Source of the DNA: Gemmatimonadota bacterium
Lineage (GTDB): Bacteria > Gemmatimonadota > Gemmatimonadetes > Longimicrobiales > Gaopeijiaceae
Direction: 5' to 3'
Assembly (NCBI GenBank): GCA_030827315.1
Contig: JAURER010000001.1
Location: 99,562 to 163,561, forward strand
Length of the DNA: 64,000 bases
Shown: positions 55,603 to 64,000 of the stretch, piece by piece
How positions within the stretch are numbered: the stretch's first letter is position 1
Layout: every line of letters begins with the position of its first letter
Notes under the pieces: generated by a model
Database searches by the model: none
What the model was told of the DNA's origin: nothing
What the model saw: only the letters and a program-made list of their open reading frames with translations
Translations under genes and position numbers: made by a program

Positions 55603-56547
55603 CTGACCGGCAAGAGCATCTCCATCCGGGAGATCGTCGACGCCAAGCGCGAGATCCTGGAGCTGGACGTGGTGAACGAGGGCGTTCCCCTCGACCGCCG
55701 GGCCCTCGACCCGGACATCACTTCCCCGGGGCTGGCGCTCTCCGGGTACATGGCTCGCGTCGCCACGGGACGTATGTGGGTGTTCGGGGAGACCGAGATG
55801 ACGTATCTCGCGAGCCTGGGTCGTGACGAGGCGGCCTCGAGGCTCGACGCCCTGTTCGCCATCGACGTGCCGACCGTCTTCGTTTCGAAGGGTCAGGCGG
55901 TTCCCGACTATTTCGTCGACGCGGCCAACCGTCACCAGGTGCCGATCCTGCGGTCGCGGAAGGCCACCAAGGAACTCTTTCAGCTTCTCAAGCCCTTTCT
56001 CGAGGTCTCTCTCGCCCCCTCGACGACGCTGCACGGCTCGCTGGCGAGCGTGTATGGCGTCGGACTGCTCTTCGTGGGCGAGAGCGGCGTCGGCAAGAGC
56101 GAGTGCGTGCTCGATCTCGTGGAACGCGGGCACCGGCTGGTGGCCGACGATCTCGTGATGGTGACGAGGCAGGGAAACGACGTGCTCATCGGGCGTGGCC
56201 ACGAACTCCAGGCGCACCACATGGAGATCCGCGGGGTCGGGATCATCGACATTCCGGCGCTGTTCGGCGTGCGGGCCATCCGGCAGCAGAAGCGCATCGA
56301 GGTCATCGTCACGCTCGAGCTCTGGGACTCTGAGCGCGAGTACTCGCGCACCGGCCTCGAGGAGGACGCCGAGACGATCCTGGGCGTCTCCATCCCGCGC
56401 GTGACCGTGCCACTGAACCCCGGCAAGAACGTGACGGTCGTCGCCGAGGTCGTCGCGATGAACCACCTGCTCAGGTACTCGGGCGTGAACAGCGCGCAGG
56501 CCTTCGATCGAAAGCTGCGACAGTACCTCGAGCAGGACTATGAGTAG
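55603..56547 (+). CDS. hprK: HPr kinase/phosphorylase
   Basis: A bifunctional enzyme that phosphorylates or dephosphorylates the regulatory Ser of HPr. The Walker A loop is FVGESGVGKSECVLDL. His in TTLHGSL, the Asp pair in HRLVADD and the signature MEIRGVGIIDIPALFG are all present. No ATG, GTG or TTG lies between the upstream in-frame stop and GTG 55669, yet the translation is HprK-like from the CTG at 55603 (SISIREIVDAKREILELDV). AGGAG lies 7 nt before that CTG. I therefore mark 55603 as start (314 residues, the normal length); the conservative alternative is GTG 55669 (292 residues). It targets the HPr encoded downstream (Ser51). Confidence 0.9.
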   Translation: MTGKSISIREIVDAKREILELDVVNEGVPLDRRALDPDITSPGLALSGYMARVATGRMWVFGETEMTYLASLGRDEAASRLDALFAIDVPTVFVSKGQAVPDYFVDAANRHQVPILRSRKATKELFQLLKPFLEVSLAPSTTLHGSLASVYGVGLLFVGESGVGKSECVLDLVERGHRLVADDLVMVTRQGNDVLIGRGHELQAHHMEIRGVGIIDIPALFGVRAIRQQKRIEVIVTLELWDSEREYSRTGLEEDAETILGVSIPRVTVPLNPGKNVTVVAEVVAMNHLLRYSGVNSAQAFDRKLRQYLEQDYE

Positions 56548-56929
56548 TCTCGCGCGGGGTGTCGTGGTGGCGCACGGTGACGTGGCGCGCGCCATGGTCG
56601 AGGCGGTGCGCCGCATCGCCGGCGACGCGGCCGATTCCCTCGACGCGATCTCCAACGAAAGCCTCGGACCCACGGAACTCCGCGCCACGCTCGAGCGGGT
56701 GCTCGGAGAGGACCCGGCCGTCGTCTTCGTGGACCTCCAGTCCGGAAGCTGCGGAATGGCCGCGCTTCAATCGTGTCGGGAGCGTGCGGACCGGGCCGTG
56801 GTTTGCGGGGTCAACCTGCCGATGCTCCTTGACTTCGTCTTCCATCGGGATCTGCCGATCGCCGAGATCGCGAACCGGGCGGTCGAGCGAGGGCGGGGCG
56901 CGGTGGCGTCGACGCTTCCTCACGGCTGA
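56540..56929 (+). CDS. PTS EIIA component, mannose class
   Basis: A 129-residue mannose-class IIA domain. It accepts phosphate from HPr on His12 in VVVAHGDVARAM and passes it to IIB. The strand-helix pattern with VVFVDLQSGSCGMAA and GVNLPMLLDFVFHRD is typical. The ATG overlaps the hprK end by 8 nt. IIA and IIB are separate genes here, not fused as in E. coli ManX. Confidence 0.9.
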   Translation: MSSLARGVVVAHGDVARAMVEAVRRIAGDAADSLDAISNESLGPTELRATLERVLGEDPAVVFVDLQSGSCGMAALQSCRERADRAVVCGVNLPMLLDFVFHRDLPIAEIANRAVERGRGAVASTLPHG

Positions 56930-56936
56930 GCGGCCG

Positions 56937-57419
56937 GTGGCGATCGTGCTCGTCCGCGTCGACGAACGCCTGCTCCACGGTCAGGTGATCCTCGGCTGGG
57001 GCCACGAGCTTCGACCCGACCGATACGTCCTGGTGGACGACGACCTCGCCGCGAGCGACTGGGAGCAGGAGTTCTACAGGCTGGCCGTGTCGGGCGAGGC
57101 CGAGGTCGTATTCTCGACGGTCGACGGGGCTCGTGCGCGGCTCGACCAGTGGCGGGACGACCCGGCACGTACCATCCTGTTGGTGCGGGACATCCCGTCG
57201 GTCCGGCGCCTGGCCCGGGACGCGGCGCTCGCCGGGCTGGAGGTCAATCTCGGGGGCCTGCATCACGGCACGGGTCGACGCAAGGTACTCCCGTACCTGT
57301 TCCTGGGGGAGTCGGATCTCGACGATCTGAGGGCGATCGCGGCGTCCGGGGTCGAGGTCAGCGCCCGGGACCTCCCGGACACGGCGCGCGTCCCGCTGGC
57401 GTCCCTGGTCGAGGAGTGA
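56937..57419 (+). CDS. PTS EIIB component, mannose class
   Basis: A 160-residue mannose/sorbose-class IIB protein. The phosphorylation site His14 is in RVDERLLHGQVILGWG, a near-perfect family motif. NLGGLHHGTGRRKVLPYLFL matches the conserved mid-region. It starts at a GTG 7 nt after the IIA stop. It phosphorylates the sugar bound by IIC/IID. Confidence 0.92.
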   Translation: MAIVLVRVDERLLHGQVILGWGHELRPDRYVLVDDDLAASDWEQEFYRLAVSGEAEVVFSTVDGARARLDQWRDDPARTILLVRDIPSVRRLARDAALAGLEVNLGGLHHGTGRRKVLPYLFLGESDLDDLRAIAASGVEVSARDLPDTARVPLASLVEE

Positions 57420-57430
57420 GTGCGTAACGG

Positions 57431-58102
57431 ATGGAGATCCTGCGACTTGGCACTCTGGGTGGCCTCCTGGGTCTGGACGGCACCGCGGTAGGACAGTTCA
57501 TGGTCTCTCGCCCGCTTGTCGCGGGCGCGCTCGCCGGCTGGCTCCTCGGCGACGTGTCGGCAGGCGTGGCCATCGGGGCGACGCTCGAGCTGTATCAGCT
57601 GGTCTCCTTCCCAACGGGGGGCGCTCGATTCCCCGAGGCTTCTACCGCGACGGTGGTCGCCGTGGGCGCCGCCGCCCCCTTCCCGGATGTCGGCGCCTTC
57701 CCGATTGCGGTCGCCCTCGGTCTGGTGTGGGGGCACCTCGGCGGCGCCTCCGTGTCTCTCCAGCGGGCCCTGAACACCCGACTGACGCCGGAGGCCACGG
57801 CGGACGCGTCGTGGGGGTCGGTCGCGCCGAGCGTCGTGGCGGCACGGCACGCCCTCGCGGTGGTCATGGACTTCGCGCGAGGCGCCGCGCTGACCGCGGC
57901 CGGCGTCGGCATCGGCCGCAGGGTCATAGGGGCGCTCGCCGCCGCCTGGCCTCTCGACGCCGCCGCGTCGAGAGGCCTTGTCCTCGTGGGCGGGGCGGTG
58001 TCGGCCGGAATTCTGCTCCATGACAAGGGCGGCTTTCGGCGGCAGCGCGCCTGGCTGGCGGCGGGGCTGGCGGCCGGCGTCGTGGGAGCCCGGTTCCTGT
58101 GA
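57431..58102 (+). CDS. PTS EIIC component, mannose class
   Basis: A 223-residue polytopic membrane protein, somewhat shorter than the usual about 260. It has the typical LDGTAVGQFMVSRPLVAGAL and GATLELYQLVSFPTGGARFP segments, the latter in the substrate-binding region. About six hydrophobic segments are visible. With IID it forms the sugar channel. The IID start overlaps its stop by 4 nt. The sugar cannot be deduced. Confidence 0.88.
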   Translation: MEILRLGTLGGLLGLDGTAVGQFMVSRPLVAGALAGWLLGDVSAGVAIGATLELYQLVSFPTGGARFPEASTATVVAVGAAAPFPDVGAFPIAVALGLVWGHLGGASVSLQRALNTRLTPEATADASWGSVAPSVVAARHALAVVMDFARGAALTAAGVGIGRRVIGALAAAWPLDAAASRGLVLVGGAVSAGILLHDKGGFRRQRAWLAAGLAAGVVGARFL

Positions 58103-58851
58103 CCGGCCCCCTCACCCGGGGTGCGGTCGTGAGCACCTTTCTGCGCTCCTTCCTGATCCAGGGTTCCTGGAACTACCGCACGATGCTCGGCACCGGCTTC
58201 GCGTGGGCGATGCTCCCCGGCCTGCGCCGCATCTTTCGCGACGACCCCGACGCGCTGTCCCGCGCGCTGCAGCGGCACCTCGAGCACTTCAACGCCCACC
58301 CGTACCTGGCGGGCGTCGCGCTCGGGGCGGCGCTGCGCCTCGAGGCCGACGGCACCGCCCCGGCGGTCGTGTCACGCTTCAAGACGGCCGTGCGCGGACC
58401 TCTGGGTGCGCTCGGCGACGCGCTGGTATGGGCCGCCTGGCTGCCCTTCGTGGCGGTCGCCGCGCTGGCTCTCTACTGGCTCGGCCTCCCCGGTGGGTGG
58501 ACCGTGATCGCCTTCTTGGGCGTCTACAACGTGGGCCATATCGCGCTGCGCGTGTGGGGCCTGCGCGCCGGCCTCGCCGCCGGGCGCGACGTGGCCGGTC
58601 GCCTCACACGGGCCGATCTCGCCGGGTGGGCCCGGCGCCTCGAGCCCGCGAGTGTCTTTCTCATCGGTCTCCTCGCGGGTGCGTTGCTCACGGCCCCCGA
58701 CGGTCTGCGGGAGGCCGGCGCGGCCTGGATCGGCCTCGCCGCGCTCGCTTTCGCCGGCGGGCTCGTGGGGGGGCACCGGACGTGGCGCCCGGCCGCGATG
58801 CTCACCGTAACGGCGGTCGCGCTGATCGCGGCCGTGGGGGTCCTGACATGA
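58099..58851 (+). CDS. PTS EIID component, mannose class
   Basis: A 250-residue IID protein. The N-terminal region has FLRSFLIQGSWNYRTMLGTG and HLEHFNAHPYLAGVALG, both diagnostic for mannose-class IID. A large cytoplasmic domain is followed by membrane helices at the C-terminus (about residues 190-250). The GTG overlaps IIC, and the HPr ATG overlaps its stop. Confidence 0.9.
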   Translation: MTGPLTRGAVVSTFLRSFLIQGSWNYRTMLGTGFAWAMLPGLRRIFRDDPDALSRALQRHLEHFNAHPYLAGVALGAALRLEADGTAPAVVSRFKTAVRGPLGALGDALVWAAWLPFVAVAALALYWLGLPGGWTVIAFLGVYNVGHIALRVWGLRAGLAAGRDVAGRLTRADLAGWARRLEPASVFLIGLLAGALLTAPDGLREAGAAWIGLAALAFAGGLVGGHRTWRPAAMLTVTAVALIAAVGVLT

Positions 58852-59135
58852 GCGACGTACCTCGCGCCGAACGAAGCGTGCAGATCGTCAACCGGGCGGG
58901 CATGCACGCACGCCCGGCGGCAGTGCTCGTGAAACTGGCGGGAATGTTTGGCTCGGAGGTCCGCGTGGAGAAGGACGGGCTGGAGGTGAACGGCAAGAGC
59001 ATCATGGGCGTCCTCATGCTCGCGGCCGACCGCGGAAGCACGCTGCGCATCTCGGCCACCGGCCCCGACGCCCAGGCCGCCGTGGATGCGCTGTGCGGAC
59101 TCGTCGGCGAGGGCTTCGGCGAGATGGACGGATGA
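58848..59135 (+). CDS. ptsH: Phosphocarrier protein HPr
   Basis: A 95-residue HPr. The catalytic His20 is in NRAGMHARPAAVLVKLA and the regulatory Ser51 in NGKSIMGVLML, at the classical distance of 31 residues. Both sites are intact, so it can carry phosphate from EI to IIA and be controlled by HprK. The ATG overlaps the IID stop by 4 nt; EI follows after 31 nt. Confidence 0.95.
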   Translation: MSDVPRAERSVQIVNRAGMHARPAAVLVKLAGMFGSEVRVEKDGLEVNGKSIMGVLMLAADRGSTLRISATGPDAQAAVDALCGLVGEGFGEMDG

Positions 59136-59166
59136 AGGCCAACGCGCAGCGAAGGAGCGGGGTCTG

Positions 59167-60945
59167 ATGTCGATCGTCCTCGATGGAACTCCGGCATCCG
59201 AGGGGATGTCGACCGGCCGGGTCTTCCGGCTCGAGTGGGGCGTGCCGGTCGTGCCGCACCGGTCGATCCACGACGGGGAGGCCGAGGCCGAGATCGAGCG
59301 CTTCCACGAGGCAAGACGCTGGGCCGCCGAGCAGCTGCGGGAGACCAAGAAGCTCACGGAGGGTCGCTCGGGAACCGTGGAAGCGCGCATCTTCGACCCG
59401 CAGCTTCTCATGCTCGAGGACCCCGAGGTCGTAGACGGTACGGCGCGCTACATCCGCGAGAACCGTCTCAGCGCCGAGCGGGCGTTCGAACTGCGGATCC
59501 TCGAGCTGCGCTCGATGTGGAGCCGCACGGCGCAGCCCATGGTGCTCGACCGGCTCAACGACCTCGAGGACCTGATGATCCGGGTCCTGCACCGGCTGCT
59601 CGGGCAGAACGATCCGACCGACCTGGCGTCGCTCGACCACGACGTGATCGTGGTGGCGCCCAACCTGACCCCGAGTCTGATCGTTCAACTGGACCCCGAG
59701 CGCGTGGTGGGTGTCGCGACGGATCAGGGCACGCGAACGGCGCACTGGGCGATGCTCGCCCGCTCCCTCGACCTGCCGGCCGTCGTGGGGCTCGGCGACG
59801 TCTTCGCGCGCTCGGTCGAAGGGCAGGATGCCATTCTCGACGGCCGCGTGGGGCGCATCGTTCTCGATCCCGAGCCGGCCGAACGTGCCGGCTTCGACCG
59901 GCGCCGGAAGCGGATCTCCGACTGGGAAGGGGAGATCGCCACCGTCGCGGCGATGGAGTCGGTGACGCTCGACGGACAGTACGTCGAGCTCCGGGCCAAC
60001 CTGGACCTGCCGGACGAAGCCCCGGAGGCCACGGCGCACGGCGCGTCGGGCGTCGGGCTCTTCCGCACCGAGTTCCTCGTCGTGGGACGCGCGGCCATGC
60101 CGGGAGAGGAGGAGCAGTACGAGGCATACCGCGCCGTCGCGGAGGCCTTTCCGCGTGGCGCGGTCTGCATCCGCACGTTCGACCTGGGCGGCGACAAGTT
60201 TCCCATGTTCCTGCACATGCCCCAGGAGGAGAACCCCTTCCTGGGCTGGCGCGCCATCCGCGTCTGTCTGGACGAGCCCGAGCTCTTCCGGGCGCAACTC
60301 CGGGCGCTGCTGCGCGCCACCGCGCACGGCGACGTGCGTCTGATGCTGCCCCTGGTCAACGACGTGGACGAGGTTCGGCGGGTCCGGTCGATGCTCGAAG
60401 AGGAGTCGGCGCGGCTGACCCGCGCCGGGATCCGCTACAACGCCGGCTACAAGCTGGGCGTCATGATCGAGACCCCCGCGGCCGCGCTGGACGCCGCGGA
60501 GCTCGCCCGCTACAGCGACTTCTTCTCGATCGGTACCAACGACCTCGTGCAGTACACGCTCGCCGTCGACCGCACCAACACGCGGCTCGCCCCGCTCTAC
60601 AACCCGTTCCATCCGTCCATCGTCCGTCAGCTGCACCAGGTGGCGCGCGTCGGCCGCGCCGCGGGAATCGAGGTGAGCGTCTGCGGTGAACTCGCCGCCA
60701 ACCCGCTGGGCGCCTTCCTCATGCTGGGGCTCGACATCACCGCGCTCTCCGTGGCGTGGCCCTCCCTGCCCGAGATCAAGAAGGTAGTCCGTGACGTCCG
60801 CATGGAGGACGCGCGCGCCGCCGCCCGGAGAGCGCTCGCCGCGCCCACGAGTCAGGACGTGGTCCGGTGCCTCGTCGAGGGCATCGGAGACGCCGTGGAT
60901 CTCAAGGCGTTCGCGGGCCGCTGGAGCTTGTCGCTCCCCGGTTGA
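59167..60945 (+). CDS. ptsI: Phosphoenolpyruvate-protein phosphotransferase (enzyme I)
   Basis: A 592-residue EI, which transfers phosphate from PEP to HPr. The phospho-His is His193 in TDQGTRTAHWAMLARSLDLP; the usual GG before it is QG. The PEP-binding half has GVGLFRTEFL, GGDKFPMFL, FLGWRAIRVCLDEPELFR, GVMIETPAA and FFSIGTNDLVQYTLAVDR, and the catalytic Cys506 is in VSVCGELAANP. The ATG at 59167 is preceded by GAAGGAG. It closes the PTS cluster, with metK after it. Confidence 0.95.
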   Translation: MSIVLDGTPASEGMSTGRVFRLEWGVPVVPHRSIHDGEAEAEIERFHEARRWAAEQLRETKKLTEGRSGTVEARIFDPQLLMLEDPEVVDGTARYIRENRLSAERAFELRILELRSMWSRTAQPMVLDRLNDLEDLMIRVLHRLLGQNDPTDLASLDHDVIVVAPNLTPSLIVQLDPERVVGVATDQGTRTAHWAMLARSLDLPAVVGLGDVFARSVEGQDAILDGRVGRIVLDPEPAERAGFDRRRKRISDWEGEIATVAAMESVTLDGQYVELRANLDLPDEAPEATAHGASGVGLFRTEFLVVGRAAMPGEEEQYEAYRAVAEAFPRGAVCIRTFDLGGDKFPMFLHMPQEENPFLGWRAIRVCLDEPELFRAQLRALLRATAHGDVRLMLPLVNDVDEVRRVRSMLEEESARLTRAGIRYNAGYKLGVMIETPAAALDAAELARYSDFFSIGTNDLVQYTLAVDRTNTRLAPLYNPFHPSIVRQLHQVARVGRAAGIEVSVCGELAANPLGAFLMLGLDITALSVAWPSLPEIKKVVRDVRMEDARAAARRALAAPTSQDVVRCLVEGIGDAVDLKAFAGRWSLSLPG

Positions 60946-61005
60946 TTGGGTAGCCTACGACCGCCGTTCGAGCCCCCTAGAATCTTCGCGCCCAGGAGCG
61001 CCCCC

Positions 61006-62187
61006 GTGAGCCACACGCTCTTTACGTCGGAATCCGTAACCGAGGGTCATCCGGACAAGATCGCCGACCAGATCTCGGACGCGGTCCTCGACCACATGCT
61101 CGCCCAGGACCCGACGTCGCGCGTGGCCTGTGAGACGTTCGTGACGACCGGTCTCGCGCTGGTGGGGGGTGAGGTGACGACGAAGGGGTATGTGCACGTG
61201 CCCGACATCGTGCGCGGGACGCTGCAGCGGATCGGCTACACCAACGCCGCGTTCGGGCTCGACGGTCTCACGTGCGCGGTGCTGACCGCGATGGACCAGC
61301 AGTCGCCCGACATCGCCATGGGCGTCGACACCGGGGGGGCCGGGGACCAGGGAATGATGTTCGGGTACGCCTCGGACGAGACGCCCGAATGCATGCCGGC
61401 GACGATCCACTACGCGCACGCGCTCACCCGTCGGCTGGCCCACGTCCGCCGCAGCGGTGAGTTGCCCTGGGTGCGCCCCGACGGCAAGGCGCAGGTCACC
61501 ATCGAGTACGACGGCGACCGGCCGGTCCGCATCCATACGGTGGTGGTCAGCACGCAGCACGACCCGGACATCCGGCAGGACGAGCTGGTCGATCTGATCG
61601 CGAAGAAGGTCGTCGCGCCGGCGCTTCCCACTGAGCTGTACGATCCGGAGCGCTGCGTTCTGCACATCAATCCGACCGGGCGCTTCGTGATCGGAGGGCC
61701 GCACGGGGACGCCGGCCTCACCGGCCGGAAGATCATCGTAGACACCTACGGTGGCGTCGGGCGGCACGGCGGTGGGGCGTTCTCGGGCAAGGACGCGACC
61801 AAGGTGGACCGCTCCGCCGCGTACGCGGCGCGCTGGGCGGCGAAGAACGTCGTCGCCGCGGGTCTCGCGAAGCGGTGCGAGATCCAGCTCGCCTACGCGA
61901 TCGGCGTCGTCGAGCCCGTTTCGGTGCACGTGCAGACGTTCGGGACCGGCCAGGTGCCTGACCCGGTCCTCTCGGCGGCGGTGTCGGAGGTGTTCGACTT
62001 CCGCCCGCGCGGCATCATCGACCGCCTGGGACTTCGCAACCCGATCTACACGCCGACCGCGGCGTACGGTCACTTCGGGCGTGAGCCCGAGCGGCGCATC
62101 CCCGACGCCGGGGGCGAGGAGGTGCAGTTCTTCCCCTGGGAGCTGACCGACCGGGGCGACGAGCTTCGCACCGCGGTGGGCGCCTGA
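61006..62187 (+). CDS. metK: S-adenosylmethionine synthase
   Basis: A 393-residue enzyme forming SAM from methionine and ATP. Motifs: [51 protein letters not shown] and [19 protein letters not shown]. The GTG at 61006 has AGGAG upstream. A TAGAAT -10-like hexamer lies at 60978-60983, so it may be transcribed separately from the PTS genes. SAM is needed by both CFA-type enzymes and the RNA methyltransferase of this window. Confidence 0.96.
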   Translation: MSHTLFTSESVTEGHPDKIADQISDAVLDHMLAQDPTSRVACETFVTTGLALVGGEVTTKGYVHVPDIVRGTLQRIGYTNAAFGLDGLTCAVLTAMDQQSPDIAMGVDTGGAGDQGMMFGYASDETPECMPATIHYAHALTRRLAHVRRSGELPWVRPDGKAQVTIEYDGDRPVRIHTVVVSTQHDPDIRQDELVDLIAKKVVAPALPTELYDPERCVLHINPTGRFVIGGPHGDAGLTGRKIIVDTYGGVGRHGGGAFSGKDATKVDRSAAYAARWAAKNVVAAGLAKRCEIQLAYAIGVVEPVSVHVQTFGTGQVPDPVLSAAVSEVFDFRPRGIIDRLGLRNPIYTPTAAYGHFGREPERRIPDAGGEEVQFFPWELTDRGDELRTAVGA

Positions 62188-62236
62188 GGCCGGACGCTTC
62201 CATCCGCCGGGGCGAACCCGGAACGAACTCGGGAGT

Positions 62237-62271
62237 ACAGGGGGTGTCGGGGCCTCGTGCCCCCCGCCTGT
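62237..62271 (+). terminator. Possible hairpin after metK
   Basis: ACAGG (62237-62241) pairs with CCTGT (62267-62271) and an inner GGGGC/GCCCC stem lies between. It is about 50 nt after metK and just before the DUF151 gene. No T run. Confidence 0.25.
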
Positions 62272-62296
62272 CCGTCGTCATGGAGGTTTCCTCCCC

Positions 62297-62836
62297 GTGC
62301 TCGTCGAGGTCAGGGTCCAGAGCCTCGCCCTGGATCGAACCACGAACACTCCGGTCGTCATCCTGCAGGAAGTCGGCGGTGACCGCGTGCTTCCCATCTG
62401 GATCGGACCGGGTGAAGCGAGTGCGATCGCGATGCAGCTGGCCGAGATGGAGTTCTCGCGCCCGCTCACGCACGACCTCCTTTGCTCGGTGCTGAAGAGC
62501 CTGGGCGGAACGCTGCAGAAGGTCATCATCACCCGGGTGCAGAAGAGCACGTACTACGCGGAGCTCATCGTGCGCCGCAACGGGGACGTCTACTCGCTCG
62601 ACGCCCGCCCTTCGGATTCGATCGCGGTCGCTCTTCGGGTGGACGCACTCATCTTCGCCGACGACACCCTTCTCGAGGCCGCGTCCATCGAGATCGCCGA
62701 CGAGGAGATCGCGAGCACAGGCGAGTCGCAGCAGCGACTCGAGGTCATCGACCCCGACGCCTCGATGGACGCCGAGGAGCTCAAGGAGTACCTGAGGGGG
62801 CTCGACCCCGAGGATTTTGGCCGCTTCACGCCCTGA
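62297..62836 (+). CDS. Bifunctional nuclease family (DUF151) protein
   Basis: A 179-residue protein of the DUF151/BFN family. It reads LVEVRVQSLALDRTTNTPVV, LPIWIGPGEASAIAMQL, SRPLTHDLLCSVLKSLGG and LDARPSDSIAVALRVDALIF, all diagnostic. An acidic UvrB/UvrC-like helical tail follows from about residue 150. Family members have been linked to DNase/RNase activity, but the cellular role is unsettled. It starts at a GTG with GGAGG 11 nt upstream. Confidence 0.88.
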   Translation: MLVEVRVQSLALDRTTNTPVVILQEVGGDRVLPIWIGPGEASAIAMQLAEMEFSRPLTHDLLCSVLKSLGGTLQKVIITRVQKSTYYAELIVRRNGDVYSLDARPSDSIAVALRVDALIFADDTLLEAASIEIADEEIASTGESQQRLEVIDPDASMDAEELKEYLRGLDPEDFGRFTP

Positions 62837-62867
62837 GCGCGTCGCCCGCGCGACCCGCCACGCCCGT

Positions 62868-64000
62868 TTGTCTGCCGCCCCGCGCGCCCGCGTGGTACTC
62901 CTCGCAGCGCTCACGCTGGGCCCGGCGCACGGGCTCGGCGCCCAGGACGCGGGGCAACCGCCCGTCCTGAGCGGCACGGTGTTCGTCGGCGACACGGTCA
63001 TGGCCGAAGGCACGGTCGTGCTGCACCGGCTCGCGCCGGATACTCAGGGAGAACTCGACTCGCTCGCCATCGGGGCGGGGGGCTCCTTCCGGTTTACCCT
63101 GCCGGCGCCGCCCGACCCGGATCGCAACGAGCTGTACTTCACGTCGGTTCGCCACCGGGGCGTGCTCTACTTCGGACCTGCCATCACGCGGGTCGAGCAG
63201 CTCGACTCGGTCTACGAGGTGCACACGTACGACACGGTCCTCGCGCCGCGCGAGGGCGCTGCGCTGGCGATCCAGGCGCGCAACGTCTTTTTCGAGCCCG
63301 ACGGGACGGCGTGGCGGGTCACGGACCTCTTCCAGGTGCGTAACGATGGGGACCGGACGATCGTCACGCGCCCGAGCGGGCGGGTGTGGAGCCATCCGCT
63401 ACCGCCTTCGGCCCGGGACGTCCTGGCGGGCGAGGGCGAGCTGGCCGAGGGGGCGACGTCCTGGGAGGACGGCGAGCTGGTCGTGCGCGCCGCGCTGCCA
63501 CCCGGCGAGCGCCTCTTCGTGGTACGGTACGTCGTCGACTCGCTGGCGGTGACGATTCCGCTGTCGGGAACGGTCGAGGCGCTCGACGTGCTCGTCCGGG
63601 AGCCTGCGCCACCCATCGAGATACCGGGGCTCGAGCTGCTGGACCGCATCGAGCTCGAAGAGGGCTCGACGTACCTCCGCTTCGCCGGCGCGAACATCTC
63701 GACGCCGGCCGTGACCATCGTGCCCGGGCAGGAGCAGGCACCGCCGAGAGTCGAGTGGGTCGCCCTCGTTCTGGCGCTCGTCCTCGCCGCCGCCGGCCTC
63801 TTCGTCCTCCGCCCCGGCGACGGCACGGCGCGCGCGCCGCGGCCCCGCGAGTCCGGCTTCGAGCCCGGCGCGGCCCAGGATCGAGATCGCGACTCCCTGA
63901 TGTGGGAGATCGCCGAGCTCGACGAGGAATTCGAGGCGCGCGCCACCTATTCGGACGCAGAGCGGAAGGAGTACGCGCGACGCCGTGCCGAACTCCTGCG
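62868..64000 (+). CDS. Secreted membrane-anchored protein, 3' end outside the window
   Basis: An open frame runs off the right edge (about 377 residues visible). A TTG at 62868 opens a good signal peptide (ARVVLLAALTLGPAHGLGAQ); GTG 62892 is an alternative. A beta-sandwich like carboxypeptidase-regulatory domains follows (VLSGTVFVGDTVMAEGTVVL). A transmembrane helix lies near residue 300 (VEWVALVLALVLAAAGLFVL). The cytoplasmic tail (IAELDEEFEARATYSDAERK) resembles the end of CcmI-type proteins, which suggests cytochrome c maturation genes downstream. That link is inference. The start is uncertain. Confidence 0.65.
   Translation, partial: MSAAPRARVVLLAALTLGPAHGLGAQDAGQPPVLSGTVFVGDTVMAEGTVVLHRLAPDTQGELDSLAIGAGGSFRFTLPAPPDPDRNELYFTSVRHRGVLYFGPAITRVEQLDSVYEVHTYDTVLAPREGAALAIQARNVFFEPDGTAWRVTDLFQVRNDGDRTIVTRPSGRVWSHPLPPSARDVLAGEGELAEGATSWEDGELVVRAALPPGERLFVVRYVVDSLAVTIPLSGTVEALDVLVREPAPPIEIPGLELLDRIELEEGSTYLRFAGANISTPAVTIVPGQEQAPPRVEWVALVLALVLAAAGLFVLRPGDGTARAPRPRESGFEPGAAQDRDRDSLMWEIAELDEEFEARATYSDAERKEYARRRAELL

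Overview
The window is 64 kb of GC-rich bacterial chromosome, densely coding. No transposase, phage gene, CRISPR array, rRNA or tRNA was seen. Most genes are housekeeping or central metabolism, packed into operons with 4-nt stop/start overlaps. A PEP-CTERM protein, minor-pilin genes, a DUF4159 protein, a TonB-dependent receptor, periplasmic S8/S9 peptidases and a mannose-class PTS beside hprK and hpf together suggest a Gemmatimonadota-like Gram-negative. That placement is inference from gene content, not from a marker-gene tree.

Region by region. 1-0.8 kb: the 3' end of a hybrid histidine kinase. 0.8-2.1 kb: a DUF1080 fragment, then a PEP-CTERM protein gene with its own promoter and terminator. 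2.2-5.2 kb (minus): a minor-pilin operon fimT-pilV-pilW-pilX. 5.4-11.5 kb: a spermidine synthase-like membrane fusion protein, a class A beta-lactamase-like lipoprotein and a subtilase lipoprotein. 11.5-15 kb: an arginine deiminase operon arcA-arcB-arcC followed by a small CPXCG zinc-ribbon protein. 15.3-20.5 kb (minus): a membrane-lipid operon (desaturase, FAD oxidoreductase, DUF1365, two cyclopropane-synthase-like methyltransferases). 20.7-29.9 kb: a DUF4159 protein, MsrPQ, a thioredoxin-like protein, an S9 peptidase, a Tat-exported class V aminotransferase and a TonB-dependent receptor. 30-37.5 kb: rnz, a small unknown gene, aroA, cmk, rpsA behind an attenuator-like leader, and an LpoA/periplasmic-binding lipoprotein.

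37.5-45.1 kb holds a propionyl/methylmalonyl-CoA module: carboxyltransferase, PDZ protein, biotin carboxylase, an RNA methyltransferase, a biotin carrier and the large subunit of a B12 mutase. 45.2-50.1 kb: an FmdB zinc ribbon, argS, a PfkB kinase, purM and a secreted barrel-like protein. 50.2-54.1 kb: the riboflavin genes ribD-ribE-ribBA-ribH, then nusB. 54-61 kb: a glycosyltransferase, hpf, hprK and a complete mannose-class PTS (IIA, IIB, IIC, IID, HPr, EI) with all phosphorylation residues intact. 61-64 kb: metK, a DUF151 bifunctional nuclease and a secreted, membrane-anchored protein cut by the right edge, whose cytoplasmic tail resembles CcmI-type proteins.

The points most worth following are: the self-contained PTS with HprK and no sugar-catabolism gene beside it; a possible CTG start for hprK; a promoter-terminator-rpsA leader; a beta-lactamase-like protein without the usual omega-loop glutamate; a Tat-exported PLP enzyme; and a recurring TAnnTT promoter-like element.
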